Below are positions 44,812 through 52,990 of a stretch of DNA of 59,078 nt, one piece after another. The notes below the pieces were generated by a model that was given only the letters and a program-made list of their open reading frames with translations, was not told the DNA's origin and did not search any database. Source of the stretch: Verrucomicrobiota bacterium (lineage in GTDB: Bacteria; Verrucomicrobiota; Verrucomicrobiia; Verrucomicrobiales; DEV007); NCBI GenBank assembly GCA_963205275.1, contig CAUJIH010000064.1:1-59078 (forward strand). The letters are read 5' to 3'. Positions within the stretch are counted from its first letter, which is position 1; each line of letters starts with the position of its first letter. A program made the translations under genes and the position numbers.

Positions 44812-46245
44812 TCAATATTCTCTGTCCTTTTTAATCCCAGGTTCGGGGATGGGATAGCGCCCATCAGCATCCGGCATGAGGGGAGAGTCAGAGTTGAGCG
44901 TAAGTTCTGCGACGTTCGGAGCGAGCGTGGGCGTATGGTTGAGCGCCTGATCGTATGTGATCACCTGTCCGGTGTGGGCGGCCATGCGTCCCATGGATGT
45001 GACGACGCTGGCGGCCACGCCGCGCTCGACTTCGTTGTAGGGCTTGTCAGCGTGAATGGCGTTCAGAAGTTCCTCCCATTCTACATCATAGGGATTCCGC
45101 TCTAGATTGGCTCCGCGATCACCGGTGGGGAAGGCCCACAGTAGGTTGCCCGGCTTTCCTCGCCAGTTCATATCGATGTTTTGGTCCTTGTACAGTCGAG
45201 AGCGGGCTGGGACGTGGGCGGCAGAGGAGATGACAGCAGAACCTTTGGTCCCGTGGGCGTAGGCAGCGAACTCCTGATGGCAGCCTGCGATGTTCCGTCC
45301 GTCGTAAAAGGCCTTAGCACCGTCTTTGAAGGTATATTCGACACTGTATGAATCGAAGTTCTGATCGACGGCTTCTAGGATTTTACCATTGCGCTCGACG
45401 GTGCGGTAGTGTCGCCCACCGAAGGCTTTTGCCTCGATGGGGAATGCCCCCTTGATCATGCACATTTCATCAATGCCGTGGATGAAGAAGTCGCTGAAGG
45501 CTCCGCCGCTCAGCCAAATAAAGCTATGGAAATTACGGATCTGATACATCAGTTCGCTCGTTCCGGTATCGTTCTTTGGCGTAAAACAGCTCCCGATGGG
45601 ACCCTGCAGGCGATAGCTGCGGAGAAAGGTGATGTCGCCGATGGCACCGTCGTCGATTCTCTTCTTCAGTTCCAGCCGAGCATCGCTGTGACGACACATG
45701 AGTCCCACGCCGACTTTTAGATTCTTTTCTACAGCCTTTTTGTTGATCTCTAGTAGTTTGAGCGCAGTAAAGCTGTCGCAGGTGAGGGGTTTTTCCATGA
45801 AGACATGGAGACCTTTTTCCACCGCATATTCATACATCGGCCAGCGAAAGGCGAGTGGAGTCGTGAGAATGACAATATCGCCAGCCTTTAAGGTGTCCAT
45901 CGCCTTCCGATAGCCGTCGAATCCGATAAACTGTCGCTCTGGGGAGACATCGATCAGGGAGCCGACGTTTTTGTCTTTGGTCAATGTTTCATGGCTGACC
46001 TTGAGCTTATCCTCGAAGACGTCGGCCATCGCATGAAGTTTCAGCGGACCGAGCGGACTGTCAGCTCCCAGTGCGTTCTTGACAGCTCCGGTTCCCCTAC
46101 CGCCACATCCGACAATCGCCAGCTTGGGCGAAGCTCCATTGGCTGCATGGACGTCGGGGATAGAAATGCCTGCCAGAACTGAAGCGCCGGCGACGGTCTT
46201 AATCATGGAACGACGGGTGGTAGGGACGACTGGGTGATCATTCAT
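44812..46245 (-). CDS. Gfo/Idh/MocA-family oxidoreductase with Tat signal
   Basis: From the ATG at 46245, 477 residues. The N-terminus has a twin-arginine signal (TTRRSMIKTVAGASVLAG), then the NAD(P)-binding LAIVGCGGRGTGAVKNAL, the conserved HVFMEKPLTCD lysine-proline element and a C-terminal beta-sheet domain. This periplasmic subtype is strongly expanded in Planctomycetota and Verrucomicrobiota and is thought to act on sugars, using a tightly held nicotinamide cofactor. The 39 residues ahead of the chosen start do not resemble a signal and were left out. Substrate unknown. Confidence 0.93.
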   Translation of the reverse strand: MNDHPVVPTTRRSMIKTVAGASVLAGISIPDVHAANGASPKLAIVGCGGRGTGAVKNALGADSPLGPLKLHAMADVFEDKLKVSHETLTKDKNVGSLIDVSPERQFIGFDGYRKAMDTLKAGDIVILTTPLAFRWPMYEYAVEKGLHVFMEKPLTCDSFTALKLLEINKKAVEKNLKVGVGLMCRHSDARLELKKRIDDGAIGDITFLRSYRLQGPIGSCFTPKNDTGTSELMYQIRNFHSFIWLSGGAFSDFFIHGIDEMCMIKGAFPIEAKAFGGRHYRTVERNGKILEAVDQNFDSYSVEYTFKDGAKAFYDGRNIAGCHQEFAAYAHGTKGSAVISSAAHVPARSRLYKDQNIDMNWRGKPGNLLWAFPTGDRGANLERNPYDVEWEELLNAIHADKPYNEVERGVAASVVTSMGRMAAHTGQVITYDQALNHTPTLAPNVAELTLNSDSPLMPDADGRYPIPEPGIKKDREY

Positions 46246-46363
46246 GTAGCAAGTGTGACAGAGTTGAAAGCGGGTGGCAATCTCCTTGATCACGGTGAGA
46301 GAGAATTTTTCGCGTGATCCATACGCGTTTCTACTCCATCTTTCTAAGATTCTGCGGATCACG

Positions 46364-47893
46364 ATGGGCGTCTTAGCATCTGAATCTAATTATATTGATA
46401 TTGCGCTTCAGCCGCTTCGTGCGGAGGATCATGTGCAGGGGGAGCTTTGTGTGCCCAATCGTCCAGGACGGTTTCATGTCGGGCGGGCTGAGGACTGTGA
46501 AATTCACGTAGAGCACCCATCGATATCGGCTCGTCATGCAGTTCTGGAGCGGAAAGAAGATGGAGTTCTGGAGATCGCCGATCTTGGATCGAGCAACGGA
46601 ACCTTCCTCAATGGCGAGCGTGTGGATCGCGGAGCAGTGGTGAGGGGGGATTCCCTTCGCTTTGCGGACGTCGAATTTCGAGTGATCTCTCGGGAGGGAG
46701 ATCGAGATGATTTAGGCTCTAAAGACGACCTTGATTCGAGATCTGCTGACGGGGACTCAGAGAACGAAGAGCTACGTAACTTAAACGAGAAGAACCGAAA
46801 GCTCCAGAGAGAGCTCGACGACGCTCATCTACGAGAGGAGAAAATCCGAGAGAAACTGAGTGAAACGCGACGGATCGTGATCGAGAAAGAGGGGGAGATA
46901 GCGCATCTCTCGTATCAGTTGAAGAGTACAGAGGGATCTCTGAAAAAAGCAGAGACCCGATGCGAAGAGTTAGAAATAGTTCGTGCAGAATCCATAACTG
47001 AGAATTCGCGATTGAAGGAGGAGCAGGGGAGGCTGGAAGCGCGAATGCAGCGGGAAAGAGAGGCACGCGATGAAGCGGATCGTGCATTTGAGGGACTACT
47101 GAATCGTCTGAGGGATCTGGCAAGCAAGCTTTTGGATGACTGGAAGGACTGGTTTTCTGATGATAGAAAATGCGATCCTAGGTCGGGTGTTGATGAGATT
47201 TTCACTCTCGTAGAGGAAGTTGCTCGGAAGATTCGTGGCGAACTCGATCTGATCGAGCCGATCTGGCACACATACGGTGCAGGAGTCGAGGCAGCGCTGA
47301 AGGAGCGATGTGGGCGTCAGGAGGAGGAATTGTCTGTAGTCGAGTCGGAGCTGGATCGACGTAGTGATGAGTTGAGAGTCACGCGAGAGGATCTGAAGGA
47401 ACTTCATCGACAGGTCGATGAGGAAATTCGGCGAGTGCAGGCGATGAATCGCAGCGGCTTACATCTAGAGATTCCCCAGCGATTCGAGGTCATGGTGATT
47501 CCTCGTGATCGAGAGCAGGAAGTCTGTCGTGCATTGATCACGCAAGTGGACTTTCTCAGTCGCTTCATTGAAAATCATAAGAAAGGGAACGGACAGCGAG
47601 GGGAAGTTACTCGTGAGATGAGTATCTTGCGAGATCGACTGAGCGATATTTTAAACCTAGCTGGGGTTGAGGAATTTCAGGTGAAAGAGGGACTCGTTCT
47701 AGCACCGGCGCACCAACTGGAGGTCCAGATTTTGGAGAAAAAGGGCTGGGGCGTGCGCGAGTTCATCGAGAAGGCTTTTCAACCCGGAGAGGTGACGAGA
47801 GTGCTCCGTCCTGGCTATCGCATGGGGTCCGGAGACGAAAGAGTGATTCTGCGCAGGGTGGAAGTATTGATCCGCAACCTAGAGAAGGAATGA
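46364..47893 (+). CDS. FHA domain, coiled coil and GrpE-like C-terminal domain fusion
   Basis: The 509-residue protein starts with a forkhead-associated domain (about 28-108): GRFHVGRAEDCEI with Arg41, HPSISARH and GSSNGTFLNG, the phosphothreonine-binding residues. A long charged coiled coil follows (about 125-385). The last 140 residues resemble the GrpE helical bundle plus beta-wing: LAGVEEFQVKEGLVLAPAHQ, PGEVTRVLRPGYRM, ERVILRRVEVLI, compared with GrpE's G-V-E..., P-x-x-H-E-A, G-T-V-x-x-V-x-x-x-G-Y and DRVLRPAxVxV. That would make it a nucleotide-exchange factor-like module for an Hsp70 partner controlled by phosphorylation. The start at 46364 is chosen as the first ATG near the FHA domain. 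The next gene begins 9 bases later. Confidence 0.8.
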   Translation: MGVLASESNYIDIALQPLRAEDHVQGELCVPNRPGRFHVGRAEDCEIHVEHPSISARHAVLERKEDGVLEIADLGSSNGTFLNGERVDRGAVVRGDSLRFADVEFRVISREGDRDDLGSKDDLDSRSADGDSENEELRNLNEKNRKLQRELDDAHLREEKIREKLSETRRIVIEKEGEIAHLSYQLKSTEGSLKKAETRCEELEIVRAESITENSRLKEEQGRLEARMQREREARDEADRAFEGLLNRLRDLASKLLDDWKDWFSDDRKCDPRSGVDEIFTLVEEVARKIRGELDLIEPIWHTYGAGVEAALKERCGRQEEELSVVESELDRRSDELRVTREDLKELHRQVDEEIRRVQAMNRSGLHLEIPQRFEVMVIPRDREQEVCRALITQVDFLSRFIENHKKGNGQRGEVTREMSILRDRLSDILNLAGVEEFQVKEGLVLAPAHQLEVQILEKKGWGVREFIEKAFQPGEVTRVLRPGYRMGSGDERVILRRVEVLIRNLEKE

Positions 47894-47902
47894 AAATGTG
47901 AG

Positions 47903-48757
47903 ATGAAGGGAGCTTCACAGGGGACATATCGCTCTTGTCTGTGTGTCCTGTTTTTGATTATATGGATTCGTATCGGATGCGTGGTCTCCGGAGCTGACGA
48001 TACTCCAGCTTCGAGTTGGGCTACGGCTTACGCCTGGGTGAGGACGGGCGAGAATCTCGTCGAGGCGGAACTGTGGCCGCTGGCTTTGGGCAGCTATATC
48101 GAGGCGGATCGCCTGCTCACGAAACTGGCAGCCGCCCATCCCGAGTTCGAGGTGGAGATGATCGCCTTCCGTCGCAATGCACTTCAGGAATCCATCGCGA
48201 CGACTCAGAAACTTCTAACGACGGATGAACACGAAATGATGATGAAATACCTAGATTTCATCGAGACTCTGGAGCTGGGGGAGTCGCAACGATATGCTGA
48301 TCAATACCCTGCTGCACACGATACTCTAGAGATGGCTCGGGTGATTCTGGAGGAGATCGCCGCGAACAAGCCAGATTCTTTTCGGAAAGCTCTGGCCACT
48401 CAATATGCCAGACTCGAATCGAGCCTGACTTGGGTAGATTCGCAGATTCTGTATCGAGAAACCACAGCTCGACGTCGTTGGGGCGGCTCCGGTGTAGATG
48501 ATTCCTCTGATCGCGGGACGACTCAGTTCGTAACGCTCGCCGATTTGCCCACTGAAGCGGGATTGCCAGGCCCGAGCGCACTTTTTCCGGGAGTTCCGTT
48601 GGTAAGCGAGACGGAATCGTCTGAGAAAGATCAAAAAATGGCTTCGGAGTCGCCTGCTGTTACAGGCAGCCCGGCGACCGGGGTGATGCGATTTCGAATG
48701 ACCCCGAAGACAAAATTACCGCCTGAGCCGATTCTGTCTGATAGAAAGATGGAATAA
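47903..48757 (+). CDS. Exported helical protein, unknown function, downstream of FHA-GrpE gene
   Basis: A 284-residue protein with a signal peptide (about 1-30: LCVLFLIIWIRIGCVVSG). Residues 35-195 are predicted helical with TPR-like spacing (AYAWVRTGENLVEAELWPLALGSY, ADQYPAAHDTLEMARVILEEI); the tail is low-complexity. No family recognised. It starts 9 bases after the FHA fusion gene and is probably co-transcribed, so a shared function in the cell envelope or in stress response is possible, but the FHA protein is cytoplasmic while this one is exported. Confidence 0.7.
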   Translation: MKGASQGTYRSCLCVLFLIIWIRIGCVVSGADDTPASSWATAYAWVRTGENLVEAELWPLALGSYIEADRLLTKLAAAHPEFEVEMIAFRRNALQESIATTQKLLTTDEHEMMMKYLDFIETLELGESQRYADQYPAAHDTLEMARVILEEIAANKPDSFRKALATQYARLESSLTWVDSQILYRETTARRRWGGSGVDDSSDRGTTQFVTLADLPTEAGLPGPSALFPGVPLVSETESSEKDQKMASESPAVTGSPATGVMRFRMTPKTKLPPEPILSDRKME

Positions 48758-48870
48758 ATCGCCCGAGAGAAGAAGAATTGGAAAAAAATGCTTGCTGCCT
48801 TGGCGATCCTATGTAGCATCGCGGGAATAAACCTCGAATTAACATCAGACTCGGCCCTCCATATCTCGCT

Positions 48871-49449
48871 ATGAAATCGATGAAAGCATTCCTGATCCTC
48901 CTCGGTAGCTCGCTCCTCCTGTGTTCTTCTCTCCAAGCTGGCTGGGGCTGGGACAAACAAGCCTACCGCTCGTCGAAGTCGATGGTGGAGCAGCGGGTTA
49001 CGAGTCCGAGCATGTGTTTTGATACAGGATATGAGTTCAGCCTGTATATGACCGGATTCTGGCCACAAGATCCCCGATTGAACAATACGACGGGCGGCGG
49101 CGTGGCGCTGGGCTATTTCTTCGGACACAATTTGGGACTGGAGGGAAGCTATCATCTGCAGGGTGATGGGGGCAGTGGCAGCGATATTCAAGTGGGCAAG
49201 CTCAACGCGGTCTACCGCTTCCCTCTCGGTGGTGAGTGTTGCAGCACGATCGCTCCATATATCTTTGGCGGTCCTGGAGTCATTTCCGCCGGAACTTCAG
49301 AAATGATCTGGAATCTCGGTGGCGGGATCGACTGGCGCTTTGAGTCGTGGGGATGTGTCGGTGTATTTGCCGATTATTCCTACAACTGGTCTCAGGGAAC
49401 AATACCTGATTTCACGATGCTGCGTGCCGGGATTCGCATCCCTTTCTGA
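48871..49449 (+). CDS. Outer-membrane beta-barrel protein
   Basis: The 192-residue protein has a signal peptide (1-23, ending SLQAGWG) and about eight amphipathic beta-strands typical of small OmpA/OmpX-type barrels (GVALGYFFGHNLGLEGSYH, APYIFGGPGVISAGT, WNLGGGIDWRF, CVGVFADYSYNW). It ends IRIPF, the terminal phenylalanine needed for barrel assembly. Two cysteine pairs (CFDTG, GECCS, WGCVG) could form disulfides. Function in adhesion or envelope stability is a guess. Confidence 0.8.
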   Translation: MKSMKAFLILLGSSLLLCSSLQAGWGWDKQAYRSSKSMVEQRVTSPSMCFDTGYEFSLYMTGFWPQDPRLNNTTGGGVALGYFFGHNLGLEGSYHLQGDGGSGSDIQVGKLNAVYRFPLGGECCSTIAPYIFGGPGVISAGTSEMIWNLGGGIDWRFESWGCVGVFADYSYNWSQGTIPDFTMLRAGIRIPF

Positions 49450-49932
49450 TTCGGATTTGATCGACTCTGCCAGAGCTGAGATCAGCTTTCAGGGGTGTCA
49501 GCGCCTAGGCCGAATCAGCGAATGATCGAATCATCAGCGTGCTGGGGGCGATGATTCTCGACTTGCCTGCGTCTCAATCAGTTTGCACTCTAATTCGCAC
49601 TCCCTATGCGGAGCGACGTGAGGCCAGTTGCGTCCCAGTCGATTCTGTTCTCTCATTCTCGAAACGAGAGGGGAGGGAGTGGAGTCGGAATTCACGGGAA
49701 TTACATGCTGCGGAGCGCCATGTGCGCAGGAGTTGCACATGGGCATGGATGAGCGCCCTCGCCCGTGCGTTTCGGGAGAGATCAGCATCATGGCGTAGAG
49801 GCCATTGCTGACGAATAATTTCTCTTACGAGTTCGATCATCGGATGGGAGGATGGAAGCTTTCGGTGAGAGAGCTCTCACCCTCCTCTTGTCGTGATCGG
49901 CTCAGGTGTGACACTCGCTAGCAAATAGTTCG
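49450..49932. other. Gap between barrel gene and sigma factor gene
   Basis: No gene can be supported. A minus-strand frame (49604-49840, following the sigma factor) starts MIELVREIIRQQWPLRHD and includes LSRNARARALIHAHVQLL, which faintly resembles small zinc-type anti-sigma proteins that often follow ECF sigma genes, but the cysteines are missing in this frame (a CNSC occurs in the next frame). It may be a decayed anti-sigma gene. Confidence 0.3.
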
Positions 49933-50523
49933 TCACGCAGCCATCTGATCAGCGAAGGAACCTACTTCGGCCCACTGCTCCGACATGGATTCACCCAGTG
50001 CTTGCTTGGCACGATGGATTAACACCCAGAGATTCGATTTCGTAATTTTGAGCTTTTTCGTAATTTCTTCCGTGCTGAGTCCTTCGATTTCTCGCAGGCG
50101 AAATGCGTGCCCCATCTTGCCTGGGAGCAGCTCGACCGCTTTCTCCAGATTATCCATGAACTCATTTCGATCCACGATCACCGCAGGCTGATGCGCATCG
50201 CACAGATCGGGTTGGCGATCCATCCAAGCTGCGTCAGAATCACTTTTTTCGTGATCTTTCTCGATATCACCAGCGAGAATGGAAGGACGACGAGCCTTGC
50301 GTCGATAGTGGTCGATGATCTTATTTCGCAGAATTCCGACCAGCCATGTGCGCTCGGCGCAGTCACCCCGGAATTGTCCTCGCGCATGCCAAGCCGATAC
50401 GAAAGTGTCCTGAACTAGATCCTCGGCAGTGCCATAATCCGAGATACGCTGTAGTGCGAAGCGAAGAAGAATCTCTCGGTGAGAGGTGCTCCAACGATCA
50501 GGATTGAGTGTGTGTTGTTTCAT
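49933..50523 (-). CDS. ECF-type RNA polymerase sigma factor
   Basis: A 196-residue sigma-70 family protein with region 2 (ISDYGTAEDLVQDTFVSAWHA, then WLVGILRNKIIDHYRRKAR) and region 4 (LREIEGLSTEEITKKLKITK followed by SNLWVLIHRAKQALGE) joined by an acidic linker of about 50 residues. This sequence pattern is common in Verrucomicrobiota and resembles the ECF group whose anti-sigma is encoded next to it. No intact anti-sigma gene is seen; see the following gap. It directs RNA polymerase to stress or envelope promoters. Confidence 0.92.
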   Translation of the reverse strand: MKQHTLNPDRWSTSHREILLRFALQRISDYGTAEDLVQDTFVSAWHARGQFRGDCAERTWLVGILRNKIIDHYRRKARRPSILAGDIEKDHEKSDSDAAWMDRQPDLCDAHQPAVIVDRNEFMDNLEKAVELLPGKMGHAFRLREIEGLSTEEITKKLKITKSNLWVLIHRAKQALGESMSEQWAEVGSFADQMAA

Positions 50524-50561
50524 AAAAGGAGTAGAGGAGTTGAGAAGTGGATTTTATATCC

Positions 50562-51122
50562 TCAGATTCTAATCAGTTCCGTCGCGGCTGCCTTTGCGAC
50601 TCGCACCGGCCAGATTTCACGTAGATTTTGCGCTTCTCCTGTTGCGCCGGAGTAGAGAAGAAACATGCGATCCCCGATTTCATTGGCTCGCGTAGGGTCA
50701 GAGAATACCATGGCTGCGACTACCCGCATAAAAGAGCGTATCGATTCCTTGTGAGCACGAATCAATGCCGCGATTCCCGGACAGTTTTCATCTGAGACTG
50801 CGCCTGTATTTGAATAGGGGCAGCCACGAAAATCGCTGGTGATTAAAAATTCCTCCAGTAAGTCGAAGTATGTTTCGATCTTGTCTTGCGCCGATTTCGG
50901 ACTGGCCAGCAGTTCGGCGCGTCGTTTTGCAGATCGCTCATGTAAAGTGCGCAGCCATTCCTCGCACAGAGACTCTTTCGAAGGATAGTGCTGATAGAAG
51001 CTCGCTTTCGCCGTGCCTGCCTTCTCGATAATCTCATTGATCCCCACGTTGGAGTATCCCCGCTGAAAGAATAAATCTCCCGCAGTCTCCAGAATTCGTT
51101 CTTTAGCACTAGCCTTTTTCAA
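50562..51122 (-). CDS. TetR/AcrR-family transcriptional repressor
   Basis: The 186-residue protein from a TTG at 51122 begins LKKASAKERILETAGDLFFQ and shows the TetR helix-turn-helix (YSNVGINEIIEKAGTAKASFYQHYPSKESL), followed by a helical ligand domain (about 65-185; EEFLITSDFRGCPYSNTGA is typical of the QacR/YxaF-like subgroup). A GTG at 51194 would add 24 residues, but the palindromic operator lies within that segment, so it is probably untranslated. It probably represses itself; no target gene lies immediately on the other side. Confidence 0.87.
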   Translation of the reverse strand: MKKASAKERILETAGDLFFQRGYSNVGINEIIEKAGTAKASFYQHYPSKESLCEEWLRTLHERSAKRRAELLASPKSAQDKIETYFDLLEEFLITSDFRGCPYSNTGAVSDENCPGIAALIRAHKESIRSFMRVVAAMVFSDPTRANEIGDRMFLLYSGATGEAQNLREIWPVRVAKAAATELIRI

Positions 51123-51143
51123 AGTGAAGCAAATTACAAGCAG

Positions 51144-51157
51144 ACAGACCGGTCTGT
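51144..51157. promoter_or_regulatory. TetR-type operator
   Basis: ACAGACCGGTCTGT is a perfect 14-bp palindrome 22 bases upstream of the proposed TetR start. Its AGACCGGTCT centre is the known recognition core of LmrA/YxaF-type TetR repressors, so autoregulation is likely. Confidence 0.75.
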
Positions 51158-51332
51158 TTGTAAAATGTTCAAGATTATTTTTTGTTACACACACGACAAT
51201 TTCGTCAGTGGGCTACAGAGCCCTTGGTCGAGCCTTTTCGGGATGCGGTCGTTTGCCGCACGAAATCTTGTGCTACGGTACGCTAAAATCTCGGAGGCTA
51301 CACGTTCCATGAAATTCCATACGATTGCATGG

Positions 51333-51387
51333 ATTCCTAGCCTCAAAGAGGTGCCCGATGCTAGTCTTAGGGCAACGCCCTAGGAAT
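51333..51387. repeat. Compound REP-like palindrome in TetR upstream gap
   Basis: ATTCCTAG (51333-51340) and CTAGGAAT (51380-51387) are perfect inverted ends. Within them lie hairpins CCTC-AAA-GAGG (51341-51351) and TAGGGC-AAC-GCCCTA (51368-51382). This nested structure is characteristic of REP elements mobilised by IS200-like transposases, but no such transposase is in the window. Confidence 0.55.
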
Positions 51388-51474
51388 TTGAAGGTCGGGA
51401 AATGAAAAGCCTTGAAAGGGCGTCCTAAGTAGAGCCTTCGAGCATTCGACCGCCAAGCACTTACTTTAAAATCT

Positions 51475-51529
51475 GCCGACGAGGACGCCAGCGGGCTTAC
51501 ACAGACAGGATTGTCTGCTCCACTCTTTC
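51475..51529. repeat. Dispersed short hairpin repeat, copy 2
   Basis: CACAGACAGGATTGTCTG with following CACTCTTTC (51500-51529) matches 38166-38195, here with a perfect CAGACA/TGTCTG 6-bp stem. It ends 5 bases before the stop of the minus-strand membrane protein gene and could serve as its terminator. Confidence 0.55.
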
Positions 51530-51533
51530 GGTA

Positions 51534-52385
51534 TTATTCATCCAAATTTTGAGTTGGCTCGGCTGCAGTGAACCGGAACGTCGAGAGTATCTCCGCAGCA
51601 CTCCCAGCTACCCCGACGAACTCGGGGGCGGCCACTTCGGGATTAAATTCTGATGCCAGCAGGGTGATTGCAACTCCGTTCATTTCTCCCTTCGGACGAA
51701 TGACGATCGTTTTACCGAAAATTTTGTAAGCTTTTTGGGATTCGTCCTTCATTTCGGCCTCGAAAGTCATCGCTAGGCCTTGTTCTGGTCCTACGGTGTC
51801 TGGAAAGCGAGAAAGCTCATGAAAATTCGAAAACTTGGCTTCAAATTCGTTTTTCTTATCATTTAATAATGAGGGAAATATTAAATCGATATCCATGCCT
51901 GGCTCCAATTCCTTAACTGACCATGCGCTATCCACGATGAAGCTCTCCAGCATTACTTTACCTTGTGAGGTATGATCAAGCGTGCTGTCGACTCGGGCAA
52001 AGCAGGAGTTATCGGCTACGAGCCCAAAAGTATCGTCTGGGTAGTTGAATGAGAATGCGGCGAAGTGCTCCTTCAGCTCCGGCTCCCAGTCGTGAACGAT
52101 ATTGCCGGGAATGTTCTGAAACCGTATCCAACCATCAGGAACAACTAGTGGTGAGTTCTCGATCTCGAGTGATTCCAGTCGTGATTGATATCGGGATGAC
52201 AGGAGAGGAATTACGACGGCCGCACTGATCGCAATTGCGATGACTCCCACCAAGCTCAAGCATCCGCAGCCGATGAGAATCATTGGCCATCGACTCTTTT
52301 GCTTCGCTGTCGATGGAATTGGCGGAATTGGCGGAATTGAGGACAGATCGGGGGGGGCTGAACCAGGATCGGACGGCGAATTCAT
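51534..52385 (-). CDS. Single-pass membrane protein of unknown function
   Basis: The 283-residue protein has a proline-rich cytoplasmic start (PDLSSIPPIPPIPSTAKQ), one membrane helix (ILIGCGCLSLVGVIAIAISA, about 37-62) and an extracytoplasmic domain of some 215 residues with mixed alpha/beta content (VPDGWIRFQNIPGNI, TVGPEQGLAMTFEAEM). No catalytic motif or family is recognised. It stands alone between repeat-rich spacer and the tmRNA gene. Confidence 0.72.
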   Translation of the reverse strand: MNSPSDPGSAPPDLSSIPPIPPIPSTAKQKSRWPMILIGCGCLSLVGVIAIAISAAVVIPLLSSRYQSRLESLEIENSPLVVPDGWIRFQNIPGNIVHDWEPELKEHFAAFSFNYPDDTFGLVADNSCFARVDSTLDHTSQGKVMLESFIVDSAWSVKELEPGMDIDLIFPSLLNDKKNEFEAKFSNFHELSRFPDTVGPEQGLAMTFEAEMKDESQKAYKIFGKTIVIRPKGEMNGVAITLLASEFNPEVAAPEFVGVAGSAAEILSTFRFTAAEPTQNLDE

Positions 52386-52544
52386 GGAGATGGATGGGAT
52401 GGATTCAAGAAGCCAACGGAATCAGATCGAATAGGAAGTGTCCAGAGACTAGGCAGGATTCGGAAAGCTGTCACGCTTTATCCAGTAAGTCGTCAGTAAA
52501 ATACTCCGAAGAATTCGTGTTTTACAAGTGCTTCAAAGTCACAA

Positions 52545-52903
52545 AGGTGGAGGTGAGGGGAGTTGAACCCCTGTCCGAAAAGCCGTTTAACCAGACTTCT
52601 ACATGCGTAGTCGATCTTTTGATTTAGGAGAGGCGGCTTCGAGCGACAGAATCCGTTTTCCCCGATGGTCACTGTAACCTCTCGTCATCATCGCCGGACC
52701 CCCGCGAATCGACCAGCCTGCGAAGTAGCGCGAATTGGCTCAGCAGGCGTCGGCCAAGTCGCGTGGCGGGTTAATTAGGCCGCCAGGGCAAGTTCAGGTT
52801 CGTTATTTGCGTTTGTTTTTTGAACGGCTTTTTACGAGGCCAACCGATCAACCTCGGCATGCGATCAGGTCTCTCAACCTCCCGTCGAAACCAGTACACC
52901 CCC
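52545..52903 (-). ncRNA. ssrA: tmRNA
   Basis: On the minus strand the RNA begins GGGGGTGTACTGGTTTCGAC at 52903, the standard tmRNA 5' end, and ends with a T-arm GGACAGGGGTTCAACTCCCC and acceptor strand CACCTCC pairing with the 5' GGGGGTG. CC follows the discriminator A, while the final A of CCA is not encoded. The tag frame at 52810-52775 reads ANNEPELALAA then TAA, with GCA as the resume codon. It rescues stalled ribosomes and tags proteins for proteolysis. The length, about 359 bases, is normal for a one-piece tmRNA. Confidence 0.97.
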
Positions 52904-52929
52904 GTTGCCGGAGTAGTTCCAGTGTTGGG

Positions 52930-52958
52930 AGAATACTGGAAGTTCAGCAAAAACGCAA
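52930..52958 (-). promoter_or_regulatory. Candidate sigma-70 promoter of the tmRNA gene
   Basis: On the minus strand TTGCGT (52953-52958) and TATTCT (52930-52935) are separated by exactly 17 bases, about 26 bases before the mature 5' end. A 5' leader removed by RNase P would bridge the distance. Confidence 0.45.
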
Positions 52959-52990
52959 GCTCTGGCTCGAAATAGATGTCGAAATAGGTG

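Noticed and set aside
49539..49811. Plus-strand frame in the gap before the sigma factor
   Set aside because: No recognisable content, no ribosome-binding site and two overlapping frames on the other strand of similar quality.
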